NCBI RefSeq assembly: GCF_009709615.1
Contig: NZ_WJYA01000009.1
Span: 1-64,000 of the forward strand
From: Winogradskyella ouciana
GTDB taxonomy: Bacteria; Bacteroidota; Bacteroidia; Flavobacteriales; Flavobacteriaceae
Direction of reading: 5' to 3'
DNA: 64,000 bases
The notes beneath the pieces were generated by a model. The model saw only the letters and a program-made list of their open reading frames with translations, was not told the DNA's origin and ran no database searches. Positions 52,639 through 60,326 of the stretch are shown here, one piece after another (within the stretch, counting starts at the first letter, position 1; each line of letters opens with the position of its first letter). Position numbers and translations under genes: made by a program.

Positions 52639-53835
52639 TTAGTTAAAAAACGTTTTATTTTCTTTATTCATTTTTCGCAAAAGTGGACTGCAACGGTATC
52701 TATCTTCGTGATATTCGTTATACAATTCATCCATTTTACTCACGCACCAATCGATGCCTTTTTCATCTGCCCAAGCCAATAATCCTTTTGGGTAATTTAC
52801 ACCTTTTGTCATAGCATTGTCAACATCTTCTGCGGATGCTATATTTAAAAATAAGGCGTCTGCAGCTTCGTTGATTAGCATTACTAATACACGATTGAAA
52901 ATTTTTTCTTTTAGAGACTCTTTGACTGCGCTCAGAGTGACCGCATTACTTTCAATCTTCTTTCCATTTTCGTCATAATCGTAATACCCTTTTCCAGATT
53001 TACGACCTAAATAACCTGCTTCTGCAAATCGTTTTTGGGTGAAAGCTGGCTTGTATCTTGGATCGAAATAAAAGGCTTTGAATACGGTTTCAGTTACTGT
53101 GTAATTGACATCATTACCTATAAAATCCATCAACTCGAAAGGTCCCATTCTGAAACCTCCTAGTGTTTTTAAGCTGTGATCAATGGTTGCAAAACCCGCC
53201 TGACCGTCGGGCAGGTCGGCTATACCTTCTTCATAGATTCTTAATGATTCACCGTAAAATGGTCTTGCAACACGATTCACTATAAATCCAGGTGTGTCTT
53301 TTGCAACAGCTACTGTTTTTTTCCAATTCTTAATAGTTTCAACAGATGTATCCAAAACCGCTTTTGAGGTCTGAATCGCAGGAATTACCTCAACTAATTT
53401 CATTAATGGTGCTGGGTTGAAAAAGTGAATTCCAATACAACGCTCTGGCTTTTTTAATGAGGCAGCGATAGAAGCAATTGATAAACTCGATGTGTTTGAT
53501 GCTATGATACAATCATCTGCCACGTAGCTTTCTAATTCTGAAAACACCTTTTGTTTGATGTCAAGATTTTCAATAATCGCTTCAATGGTTAGGTTTGAGT
53601 CTGATAAATTTTTTAAGCTATCGACATATGAAATATTAGATTGAATTCTGTTTTTTTCATTACTATCAATACGACCTTTTTCAACGAGTCTGTTCAATAT
53701 TTTTTCGAGACTTGCTTTAGCCTTATCTAATGCTACTTGACTAGTGTCATATAATTTTACAGAACAACCTGCAGTAGCCGCTACTTGAGCGATGCCGCTT
53801 CCCATTGTTCCGCTTCCTATGATTCCTACGTTCAT
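52639..53835 (-). CDS. paaH: 3-hydroxyadipyl-CoA dehydrogenase (PaaH) carrying two in-frame repeats
   Basis: 398 residues. N-terminal Rossmann domain (1-185) with GIIGSGTMGSGIAQVAATAG, ASNTSSLSI, IGIHFFNPAPLMKLVEVI (catalytic His and Asn) and two C-terminal helical domains (from 190) with GGFRMGPFELMDFIGND. The enzyme oxidises 3-hydroxyadipyl-CoA to the 3-oxo form with NAD+. Two segments look like interspersed DNA repeats: LPDGQAGF (about 206-214), between EEGIAD and ATIDHSL, absent from usual homologues, and VTLSAVKESLKE (about 298-309), in the loop before KIFNRVLVMLINEAAD. Confidence 0.93.
   Translation of the reverse strand: MNVGIIGSGTMGSGIAQVAATAGCSVKLYDTSQVALDKAKASLEKILNRLVEKGRIDSNEKNRIQSNISYVDSLKNLSDSNLTIEAIIENLDIKQKVFSELESYVADDCIIASNTSSLSIASIAASLKKPERCIGIHFFNPAPLMKLVEVIPAIQTSKAVLDTSVETIKNWKKTVAVAKDTPGFIVNRVARPFYGESLRIYEEGIADLPDGQAGFATIDHSLKTLGGFRMGPFELMDFIGNDVNYTVTETVFKAFYFDPRYKPAFTQKRFAEAGYLGRKSGKGYYDYDENGKKIESNAVTLSAVKESLKEKIFNRVLVMLINEAADALFLNIASAEDVDNAMTKGVNYPKGLLAWADEKGIDWCVSKMDELYNEYHEDRYRCSPLLRKMNKENKTFFN
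52914..52942 (+). repeat. R3 repeat inside paaH
   Basis: 29 nt starting GAGACTCTTTGACTGCGCTC and ending AGAGTGACC. Compare the intergenic copy at 56251: 25 of 27 bases agree. It encodes VTLSAVKESL in frame, about residues 298-307. Confidence 0.85.
53195..53220 (+). repeat. R4 palindrome inside paaH
   Basis: CCCGCCTGACCGTCGGGCAG followed by GTCGGC. The core CCTGaCCGtCGGgCAGG is a degenerate form of the perfect CCTGCCTGCCGGCAGGCAGG palindrome at 41886. It adds DLPDGQAG in frame. Confidence 0.82.
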
Positions 53836-53859
53836 GTTTTATTTTTCATTTTGAAAACA

Positions 53860-53883
53860 CCCCTAAAGTCCCGTCAAGGGGAC
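53860..53883. repeat. Short palindrome between the dehydratase stop and paaH start
   Basis: CCCCTAAAGTCCCGTCAAGG and GGAC: two nested arms, CCCCT / AGGGG and GTCCC / GGGAC, 24 nt upstream of the paaH start codon and just after the dehydratase stop. Confidence 0.6.
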
Positions 53884-53897
53884 AATCCTTCAATTAA

Positions 53898-54833
53898 TCA
53901 GAAGGGAAGGTTTGTCACATCTACATTTCCGCCAGATAAAATGATTCCGACGTTTTTATTTTTAAATTCTTCTTTATTTTTTAATACTGCTGCAAAAGGT
54001 ACAGCACTTGATGGTTCTACTAACACCTTCATACGCTCCCAAATGAGTTGCATCGTATTTATAATTTCATCTTCTTCAACACGAATAATCTTATCGACAT
54101 GCTTTTTTATAATTGGAAAATTTCTATTTCCCAAATGTGTTCTCAACCCATCCGCTATGGTGTTTGCTCCCTTATTAGTTTCAATTTTACCCGAAGCGAA
54201 AGAACGATAAGCATCATCAGCTTCTATCGGTTCACCACCAATGACTTTACAGTTTATTGAAAAATAATATGCTGCTAAAGCTGTACCTGCTATAAGTCCG
54301 CCACCACCAATTGGCACTAAAATGACATCCAAATTTGGCTGTTCTTCTAACAGCTCCATAGCAGCTGTACTGTTGCCGTAAATCACCTCATCTTGATTTG
54401 ATGGATGCAGAAATGATGCACCTTTTTCTTCTCTAACTTTATTGGCTGCAGCTTCTCTCGCTTGCAGTGTTGATTCACATTCTATAATTTCACCTTCATA
54501 AGTTCTTACACCATCTTTTTTTACTTGAGGTGCGTTTTCTGGCATAACGATATAGGCTTTTACACCTAATTTTTGTGCTGCTAATGAAACTGCTTGTGCA
54601 AAATTACCAGACGAATGTGTAACTACTCCTTTTTGCCTTTCATCTTCTGATAACGATAGTATAGCATTGGTTGCTCCTCGCATTTTAAACGCACCCATTT
54701 TTTGAAAGTTCTCACACTTAAAAAACAAATTACAACCAGCTTTTTCATTTAACAATTGTGATGTTAGCACAGGTGTTTGGTGAATAAATGGTTTTATTCG
54801 GTTTTGTGTTTGTATGAGGGTTTGTTTATTCAT
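53898..54833 (-). CDS. Threonine dehydratase / serine racemase-type PLP enzyme
   Basis: 311 residues. Fold-type II: the PLP lysine Lys50 in FQKMGAFKMRGATNA, SSGNFAQAVSLAA, the glycine loop IGGGGLIAGTAL, and the C-terminal ILSGGNVDV. There is no C-terminal ACT domain, so it is the short catabolic or serine-racemase type rather than the biosynthetic IlvA. It makes 2-oxobutyrate or pyruvate. Its place between paaG and paaH is unexpected. Oxobutyrate could be a substrate of the keto-acid dehydrogenase at 39.6-44.5 kb. Confidence 0.85.
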   Translation of the reverse strand: MNKQTLIQTQNRIKPFIHQTPVLTSQLLNEKAGCNLFFKCENFQKMGAFKMRGATNAILSLSEDERQKGVVTHSSGNFAQAVSLAAQKLGVKAYIVMPENAPQVKKDGVRTYEGEIIECESTLQAREAAANKVREEKGASFLHPSNQDEVIYGNSTAAMELLEEQPNLDVILVPIGGGGLIAGTALAAYYFSINCKVIGGEPIEADDAYRSFASGKIETNKGANTIADGLRTHLGNRNFPIIKKHVDKIIRVEEDEIINTMQLIWERMKVLVEPSSAVPFAAVLKNKEEFKNKNVGIILSGGNVDVTNLPF

Positions 54834-54840
54834 ATGTAAT

Positions 54841-54869
54841 GAGATCCTGAAACGAGTTCAGGATGACAA
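54841..54869 (+). repeat. R2 palindromic repeat, copy b (5' of the threonine dehydratase)
   Basis: GAGATCCTGAAACGAGTTCA followed by GGATGACAA, 7 nt from the dehydratase start codon. Same orientation as copy a. Stem ATCCTGAA / TTCAGGAT. Confidence 0.88.
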
Positions 54870-54876
54870 TAAACTG

Positions 54877-55659
54877 TCAATTCCCTTTAAAATTAGGCTT
54901 ACGTTTTTCTATAAATGCTGCAACTCCCTCTGCGTAGTCATTACTGCTTGCTGCTTCTATTTGTAATTTTGATTCTAATGCCAACTGATCCTCCAAAGTA
55001 TTTGTCATTGACTTATTAAATAACTCTTTAATAAGACCTAATGCTTTTGTTGGCATATTGGCCAGTTTAATTGCTAGTTTAGATATTGTTTCTTCAAACT
55101 CTTCTAAAGGAACTGATTTATATATCATTCCCATTTTTTCTGCGTCTTCAGCTGAAATTTTATCTCCTAACATTGCCAATGCTTGTGCTTTTTGAAAACC
55201 AATTAAGCGCGGCAAAAAGAATGTACCAGCACTATCTGGCACTAACCCGATTAAACTGAAAGCTTGAATAAAACTTACTTTTTCGTGCGCAACGACAATA
55301 TCACAAGCTAATGCAATATTAGCTCCTGCACCTGCTGCTACTCCATTAATAGCTCCGATGATTGGTTTTTTAATGTTTCTGATTCTTGTGATGATTGGAT
55401 TATAATGTTCTTCAAGAATTTTTTTGAATCCTGGTTTTAATTCTGGGGAAGTCACCTCTTTTAAATCTTGACCTGCGCAGAATGCTTTTCCATTTCCTGT
55501 TAGGACAATTGCTCTTACTTCAGAATTAGCTTCGCAATCATCTAGGATATCCTGAAGGGTTAATGCCATTTCACGGTTAAAGCTGTTGAACACTTCAGGT
55601 CTATTAAGTGTTATTGTGGCTACTTTGTTTTCTATTTTTAGTAGTATACTTTCTTTCAT
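54877..55659 (-). CDS. paaG: PaaG: epoxy-phenylacetyl-CoA isomerase
   Basis: 260 residues, crotonase family. Blocks GNGKAFCAGQDLKEVTSP and AINGVAAGAGANIALACDIVVA form the oxyanion hole; LVPDSAGTFFLPRLIG carries the catalytic Asp of PaaG-type isomerases. PaaG converts the ring 1,2-epoxide to the oxepin. It lies between paaD and the dehydratase gene. The exact member (G rather than F) is inferred from position and the DSAGTFFLPR motif. Confidence 0.88.
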   Translation of the reverse strand: MKESILLKIENKVATITLNRPEVFNSFNREMALTLQDILDDCEANSEVRAIVLTGNGKAFCAGQDLKEVTSPELKPGFKKILEEHYNPIITRIRNIKKPIIGAINGVAAGAGANIALACDIVVAHEKVSFIQAFSLIGLVPDSAGTFFLPRLIGFQKAQALAMLGDKISAEDAEKMGMIYKSVPLEEFEETISKLAIKLANMPTKALGLIKELFNKSMTNTLEDQLALESKLQIEAASSNDYAEGVAAFIEKRKPNFKGN

Positions 55660-55672
55660 CTTAATATTTAAT

Positions 55673-55738
55673 TGTCATTGCGAGGACGAAGGACGCGGCA
55701 ATCTCACCAAGAGATTCCTTCACTTCGCTCGGAATGAC
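55673..55738 (+). repeat. R1 palindromic repeat, copy d (5' of paaG)
   Basis: 66 nt, TGTCATTGCGAGGACGAAGG to CTCGGAATGACG, 13 nt from the paaG start codon; same orientation as the others. Centre changed to AATCTCACCAAGAGATT, keeping the stem. Confidence 0.9.
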
Positions 55739-55742
55739 GTTA

Positions 55743-56243
55743 TTATTTTAAACACTTAAAATAATCAAACGGTTCTTGACAATCTTCACACTGAAATTGT
55801 GCTTTGCACGCTGTTGAACCAAACTGACTTACCAATCTCGTGTTTTGCGAACCACAATTAGTACATTTTACAATTCGTTTTCCATTTAATAAAACATCTT
55901 TATCTGCTTCTGCATCTAAAGGTGCTGCTATTCCGTATTCTTCTAATGCTTTTCGTCCTCTAGGTGTAATCCAATCGGTCGTCCAAGCTGGATGCAAGAT
56001 TAATTCGATTTCTGAATTATACTCTGCTTCTTTTAAAGCCGCTTTTATATCATCACCAATAACATCCATGGCAGGGCAGCCACTGTAGGTTGGTGTAATT
56101 TGGACCTTTACCGTGTTATCTTTTATCACAGCAGAACGCACGACTCCCATATCCATTATGGATAGTACCGGAATTTCTGGATCAGAAACGCCTTCCAAAA
56201 TTGGAATTAGTTTTTTGTCTATGTCTTGTTCTGTTGTTGTCAT
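55743..56243 (-). CDS. paaD: PaaD: maturation-type subunit of ring 1,2-epoxidase
   Basis: 166 residues. N-terminal MIP18/DUF59 domain (about 8-100: LEGVSDPEIPVLSIMDMGVVRSAVI, ITPTYSGCPAMDVIGDDIKAAL) and a C-terminal zinc-ribbon-like part with CTNCGSQNTRLVSQFGSTACKAQFQCEDC. PaaD likely helps assemble or repair the di-iron centre of PaaABCE. Encoded after paaC with a short gap that contains R3 and R2 repeats. Confidence 0.94.
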   Translation of the reverse strand: MTTTEQDIDKKLIPILEGVSDPEIPVLSIMDMGVVRSAVIKDNTVKVQITPTYSGCPAMDVIGDDIKAALKEAEYNSEIELILHPAWTTDWITPRGRKALEEYGIAAPLDAEADKDVLLNGKRIVKCTNCGSQNTRLVSQFGSTACKAQFQCEDCQEPFDYFKCLK

Positions 56244-56250
56244 ATGTATT

Positions 56251-56277
56251 GAGACTCTTCGACTGCGCTCAGAGTAA
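56251..56277 (+). repeat. R3 repeat (5' of paaD)
   Basis: GAGACTCTTCGACTGCGCTC and AGAGTAA. Stem GACTCT... / AGAGT of an inverted repeat, 7 nt upstream of the paaD start codon. Related copies at 41858 (half), 51231 and inside paaH. Confidence 0.8.
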
Positions 56278-56296
56278 TACTTAATTTCAATTGATT

Positions 56297-56325
56297 AGAT
56301 CCTGAAACAAGTTCAGGATGACAAA
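56297..56325 (+). repeat. R2 palindromic repeat, copy c (between paaC and paaD)
   Basis: AGATCCTGAAACAAGTTCAG followed by GATGACAAA, 11 nt downstream of the paaC stop codon on the minus strand. Orientation the same as copies a and b. Confidence 0.88.
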
Positions 56326-56336
56326 TCAAAAATTTA

Positions 56337-57092
56337 TCACCATTCCATGTTTGGGTAAGTGCGTTGCATGTATTGTAATTCAGCTAACATATACCCTAAA
56401 TGCTCTGTATGAATACCTTCTTTACCTCCTTTTTGAAAGTATTTAGACTCAGGCACCTGAAGTGTTGCTTCTTCTAAAAGTTCACTGACATGTCTATAAT
56501 AGCTATCTTTTAATTTAGTGACATCTACGCCAATACCTTCTGCAACCATAGCTTTATCTGCTTCAGTTTGATGGAATAATTCATCAGTATAGGTCCACAA
56601 TGCATCAATCGCTTCTTGCATTTTGGTATTGCTTTCTTCTGTACCATCACCTAAACGCTTTACCCAATCTGATGAGAAACGCTCGTGATAGCTCACTTCT
56701 TTGATGCTTTTGCTAGCAATAGCAGATAGTGTTAAATCCGCACTCTTTTGTAATTCTACTAAAAAGGCTAAATGATATACGTCGAATAAAAACTGACGTG
56801 CCATAGTGTATGCAAAATCAGTATTTGGTTGTTCTACAAGTAAAACATTGATGTATTCTCTCTCTTTACGTAGCATGGCAATATCATCTTCCGTTCTACC
56901 ATCACCAGCAATCTTACTGGCATATTGGAAATAGCTGCGTACTTGCCCAAATAAATCCAAAGATATATTAGTACAGGCAATATCGGTTTCCAATGTTGGT
57001 CCATGACCACACAACTCTCCCATTCTTTGTCCGAGAATTAGGCTATTATCTGCTATTCCAAGGATATAATTGTATAAGTTTTCGTTTTTCAT
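56337..57092 (-). CDS. paaC: PaaC: structural subunit of ring 1,2-epoxidase
   Basis: 251 residues from the ATG at 57092 (MKNENLYNYILGIADNSLIL), the family-typical start. The frame remains open to 57173 and would add 27 residues, but this part overlaps an R3-like repeat. Ferritin-like helices with the PaaC blocks LGQRMGELCGHGP, FAYTMARQFLFDVYHLAFL, KEVSYHERFSSDWVKRLGDGTEES and HLGYMLAELQYMQRTYPNMEW. PaaC pairs with PaaA in the epoxidase core but lacks an active di-iron site. Confidence 0.94.
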   Translation of the reverse strand: MKNENLYNYILGIADNSLILGQRMGELCGHGPTLETDIACTNISLDLFGQVRSYFQYASKIAGDGRTEDDIAMLRKEREYINVLLVEQPNTDFAYTMARQFLFDVYHLAFLVELQKSADLTLSAIASKSIKEVSYHERFSSDWVKRLGDGTEESNTKMQEAIDALWTYTDELFHQTEADKAMVAEGIGVDVTKLKDSYYRHVSELLEEATLQVPESKYFQKGGKEGIHTEHLGYMLAELQYMQRTYPNMEW

Positions 57093-57105
57093 GTTTACTT
57101 CAATT

Positions 57106-57229
57106 GAGACCTTTCGTATTGCTTCGCAACGTGCTTTTAATGAAATTTCTATTTCATCTCTATCAATGCTCAAGGTGACATTTAGTTTCTTCTTTTGATG
57201 AGATGCTGAAACGAGTTCAGCATGACAAA
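57106..57229 (+). repeat. R3-like and R2 repeats 5' of paaC
   Basis: GAGACCTTTCGTATTGCTTC (57106-) is an R3 relative, 13 nt from the paaC start at 57092. GATGAGATGCTGAAACGAGT (57197-57229) is R2 copy d, in which ATGCTGAA / TTCAGCAT replaces ATCCTGAA / TTCAGGAT: both stem positions changed together. Confidence 0.8.
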
Positions 57230-57241
57230 ACAGAGTTTTTC

Positions 57242-57529
57242 TTACATGTGCTTCACTTCATCTGGTAAATCGTAAAATGTTGGGTGACGATAGACCTTGT
57301 CTTGAGCAGGTTCAAATAATTCTCCATTGTTTTCTGGATTTGAGGCTGTGATATTTTTAGACTCTACAACCCAAATGCTAACACCTTCATTCCTTCTAGT
57401 ATAAACATCTCGCGCATTTTCTAGTGCCATTTCTGCATCTGTAGCGTGTAGGCTTCCACAATGCCTGTGTTCTAAACCGTTTTTACTTCTAACGAAGATT
57501 TCCCAAAGTGGCCAGTTTTTTGTTGACAT
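57242..57529 (-). CDS. paaB: PaaB: small subunit of ring 1,2-epoxidase
   Basis: 95 residues, the standard PaaB size, with WPLWEIFVRSKNGLEHRHCGSLHATDAEMALENARDVYTRR and SIWVVESKNI. PaaB bridges the PaaAC assembly. The start is 11 nt downstream of paaA. Confidence 0.96.
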   Translation of the reverse strand: MSTKNWPLWEIFVRSKNGLEHRHCGSLHATDAEMALENARDVYTRRNEGVSIWVVESKNITASNPENNGELFEPAQDKVYRHPTFYDLPDEVKHM

Positions 57530-57540
57530 AATATTATTAT

Positions 57541-58497
57541 TTAAACTGCTTGTTTTTCTTTTCGTTCTTGTTTCTTTTCGACATAAGCCATTGCTGCATC
57601 TCTAACCCATTCTCCGCGTTCCCATGCTCCGACTCTTGCCTTCATTCTTTCTCTATTCATTGGACCATGGCCTTTTACCACTTGCCAAAACTCGTCCCAA
57701 TCGATTTCTCCAAAATCATAACTTCCTCGTTCTTCATTCCATTTTAAGTCTTGGTCTGGGATTGTAAGTCCTAAAATATCCGCTTGTGGAACCGTTTGGT
57801 CTATAAATTGCTGACGTAAATCGTCATTAGACTTACGTTTTAATTTCCATTTCATGGATTGTTCCGTATGAATAGATTCCGCATCTGTTGGCCCAAGCAT
57901 CATTAAGCTTGGCCACCACCATCGGTTTAAGGCATCTTGAGCCATTTCTTTTTGCTCTGGTGTACCATTACATAGTTTTAGCATGATTTCAAAACCTTGA
58001 CGTTGGTGGAAACTTTCTTCCTTACACACACGAATCATCGCACGAGCATAAGGTCCATAAGACGTATTACACAATGGTACTTGATTGATAATTGCGGCTC
58101 CATCTACTAACCAGCCAATAGCTCCCATATCTGCCCATGTAATAGTTGGATAATTGAATATTGAAGAATATTTTGCTTTACCTGTGTGCAATTGCTCATA
58201 CATTTCGTCTCTAGAAATGCCAAGAGTTTCAGTTGCTGAGTACAAGTATAATCCATGACCGGCTTCATCCTGTACTTTAGCTAATAACGCTACTTTTCTT
58301 CTTAAGGAAGGTGCTCTTGTAATCCAATTGCCTTCTGGCAACATACCTACAATTTCAGAATGCGCATGCTGAGACATTTGACGAATATGGGTTTGGCGAT
58401 ACTTCTCTGGCATCCAATCTTTAGGTTCAATTTTTTCGTCACGTGCTATACGTGCTTCAAATTGTTCTTCGAGATTTTTTATTTGTTCATCACTCAT
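57541..58497 (-). CDS. paaA: PaaA: catalytic di-iron subunit of ring 1,2-epoxidase
   Basis: 318 residues. Ferritin-like di-iron protein: ligands lie in the blocks [38 protein letters not shown] and [18 protein letters not shown] (E...ExxH, E...ExxH). PaaA with PaaC, B and E epoxidises the ring of phenylacetyl-CoA. The gene is preceded by a short repeated AGCTAAnAGC stretch at 58501-58539. Confidence 0.97.
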   Translation of the reverse strand: MSDEQIKNLEEQFEARIARDEKIEPKDWMPEKYRQTHIRQMSQHAHSEIVGMLPEGNWITRAPSLRRKVALLAKVQDEAGHGLYLYSATETLGISRDEMYEQLHTGKAKYSSIFNYPTITWADMGAIGWLVDGAAIINQVPLCNTSYGPYARAMIRVCKEESFHQRQGFEIMLKLCNGTPEQKEMAQDALNRWWWPSLMMLGPTDAESIHTEQSMKWKLKRKSNDDLRQQFIDQTVPQADILGLTIPDQDLKWNEERGSYDFGEIDWDEFWQVVKGHGPMNRERMKARVGAWERGEWVRDAAMAYVEKKQERKEKQAV

Positions 58498-58500
58498 TTC

Positions 58501-58539
58501 TTTTAGCTTTTTGGCTATTAGCTCTTCGCTTTTAGCTAG
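58501..58539. repeat. AGCTAA-type direct repeats 5' of paaA
   Basis: On the minus strand the 39 nt before the paaA start contain the blocks AGCTAAAAGCGAAG, AGCTAATAGCC and AAAAAGCTAAAAG, an AGCnAAnAGC pattern like the (GGCTGTT)n unit read on the other strand. Low complexity. Confidence 0.5.
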
Positions 58540-58568
58540 TGAAACTTATTTTTCTTTTTTCAATATAT

Positions 58569-59642
58569 TTAAACGTCAAAATCGACCACTACTTTATCTG
58601 ATGTTGGCACGGCTTGGCAACTTAAAACTAAGTTTTGTGACACTTCTTTATCATCTAAAGCATAGTTTATTTTCATTTCTACTGAGCCATCTTTGACTTC
58701 ACATTTACATGTACTACATACTCCTCCTTTGCATGCAAATGGTAAATCTGCTCCAGCGGCAAGTGCTGCATCCAAAATATTGTCGTATTCTTTAGTCATT
58801 GTAAAAGAAAACTCCTTACCACCATCTACTATAGTCACTTCAGTTCCTTCTACATTTTGCTGCGCTAAACGCTCAGCTCGTTTTATGTCTTCATCTGACA
58901 GTCCTTTTACGAACAACTCAAAATGCACAAATTCTTTCGGCAAACCTGCCTCTATTAAATAGTTGCTCACATATTCTACCATTTGCTCTGGTCCGCACAA
59001 AAAGACTTCACTTGTATCTGGAATATCTATGAATGTCTTTGTTAAAACCTGCATTTTTTCATCATCAAAACGACCATTGAACAACTCTATATCCCGACGC
59101 TCTTTAGTTAGGAAGTAATATATTTCAAGTCTACCGAAGTAGGTATTTCTAAGTTGCTCTAGTTCTTCTTTAAAGATAATGGATTTAGCTGTCTTATTCA
59201 CATAAAAAAGCTTGCATGTAGAATTAGGTTCTGCTTTTAAATGTGCCTTTATCATTGACAAAACAGGTGTTATACCACTTCCAGCAGCAAAAAACAGATA
59301 GTTTTTAGCTTTATCTGGATTGCAATCCACACCAAAAGTTCCGCTTGGTGCCATGACCTCTAGTCCATCTCCTGCTTTTAATTCTGAATTAACAAAGGTT
59401 GAAAATTTCCCTCCTGGAATCTTCTTTACGGCAACTTGCCATTTACTTTCCGTTGGGCATGAGCATAATGAATATGAACGCCTAACATCTTCGTCATTAA
59501 TATCTGCTCTGAGGGTTAAATGCTGACCTTGTCTAAACTTAAATTCTTCCCGCAATTCCGGAGGAACATCAAAAGTCACTACTGAAGTATCCTCAGTTTC
59601 TTTATATATATCTGCAACTCTTAAGTTGTGAAATTCTGCCAT
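58569..59642 (-). CDS. paaE: PaaE: ferredoxin-NAD(P)H reductase of ring 1,2-epoxidase
   Basis: 357 residues. FAD/NADPH domain (about 1-230) with RRSYSLCSCP, GSGITPVLSMIKA and LCGPEQMVEYV, and a C-terminal plant-type [2Fe-2S] ferredoxin domain (about 265-357) with CKGGVCSTCKCEV and LSCQAVP. It feeds electrons to PaaABC. The start is 68 nt from the TetR gene stop, with an operator palindrome in between. First gene of the structural paa operon. Confidence 0.96.
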   Translation of the reverse strand: MAEFHNLRVADIYKETEDTSVVTFDVPPELREEFKFRQGQHLTLRADINDEDVRRSYSLCSCPTESKWQVAVKKIPGGKFSTFVNSELKAGDGLEVMAPSGTFGVDCNPDKAKNYLFFAAGSGITPVLSMIKAHLKAEPNSTCKLFYVNKTAKSIIFKEELEQLRNTYFGRLEIYYFLTKERRDIELFNGRFDDEKMQVLTKTFIDIPDTSEVFLCGPEQMVEYVSNYLIEAGLPKEFVHFELFVKGLSDEDIKRAERLAQQNVEGTEVTIVDGGKEFSFTMTKEYDNILDAALAAGADLPFACKGGVCSTCKCEVKDGSVEMKINYALDDKEVSQNLVLSCQAVPTSDKVVVDFDV

Positions 59643-59660
59643 TTCATGTTAAAGATTAAC

Positions 59661-59680
59661 AAACTAACAATTGTTAGTTT
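59661..59680. promoter_or_regulatory. Perfect 20-bp palindrome, probable TetR (PaaR-like) operator
   Basis: AAACTAACAATTGTTAGTTT, 18 nt before the paaE start codon. Its core ACTAAC-(4 nt)-GTTAGT is a typical TetR-family operator. It is directly downstream of the minus-7 box at 59687-59694, so bound repressor would cover the transcription start. Confidence 0.8.
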
Positions 59681-59686
59681 ACATGA

Positions 59687-59694
59687 CAAAGTTA
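59687..59694 (-). promoter_or_regulatory. Candidate paa minus-7 box (TAACTTTG on the minus strand)
   Basis: TAACTTTG on the minus strand fits TAnnTTTG. It is between tetR and paaE, 6 nt upstream of the operator palindrome, and would drive paaEABCD and downstream genes. No clear minus-33 box. Confidence 0.6.
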
Positions 59695-59710
59695 AGAAAT
59701 TTAATCTAAA

Positions 59711-60280
59711 TTATTTGTTAATTCCATCTATCAAAATTTGATTGAGTGTACTAGACAATTCCTCAAGGTTTAAATCTTCCTTTTTTGGAATCCAAATGTA
59801 AAGTGACCTAAGTGTTGTTAATATAGAAAACATCATAACTTCTGGGTTAACATCTACAATCTCGCCAGATGCAATTCCTTCTTTAAGAATGCCCCTAAAA
59901 TCGTCCTCATAATCCACACGTAATTTCTTATAATAATCGCGCTTTGTTTTAAGATGCATCCAATCATTATTTAATGATGCCATCCCATAAATGTTTTGAC
60001 TAGATATCTTTACATGTAATTGTATAATTTGTTTCAACTTCCCAATGCAATTCTCCCTAGAAGATTGAATAATATGCATACCTTCAGTAAACTCTTCTGC
60101 TAAAGAGATTATGATAGTATCTAATATATCTTGCTTTGAATTAATATGGTTATAAAGACTCGCTGCTTTAATTCCCATTTCTGAAGCAAGGTCTCTCATA
60201 GTTACTGCACTATATCCCTTTTCTTTAAAAAGTTTTGCAGCTACTCTTATAATTTCTTCTTTACGTGTTTCTTGTTTCAA
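59711..60280 (-). CDS. TetR-family repressor of the paa operon (proposed)
   Basis: 189 residues. Helix-turn-helix at the N-terminus (about 6-52: RKEEIIRVAAKLFKEKGYSAVTMRDLASEMGIKAASLYNHINSKQDILDTII) and a helical ligand domain. Homologous regulators of phenylacetate genes respond to phenylacetyl-CoA. The palindrome downstream at 59661 and the same direction of transcription as paaE indicate control of this operon. Divergent from the rhodanese gene by 46 nt. Confidence 0.88.
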   Translation of the reverse strand: MKQETRKEEIIRVAAKLFKEKGYSAVTMRDLASEMGIKAASLYNHINSKQDILDTIIISLAEEFTEGMHIIQSSRENCIGKLKQIIQLHVKISSQNIYGMASLNNDWMHLKTKRDYYKKLRVDYEDDFRGILKEGIASGEIVDVNPEVMMFSILTTLRSLYIWIPKKEDLNLEELSSTLNQILIDGINK

Positions 60281-60326
60281 AAAACTATAGTCTTTTATTA
60301 TTCGTAAATTTAAACAAAAAGAACCT

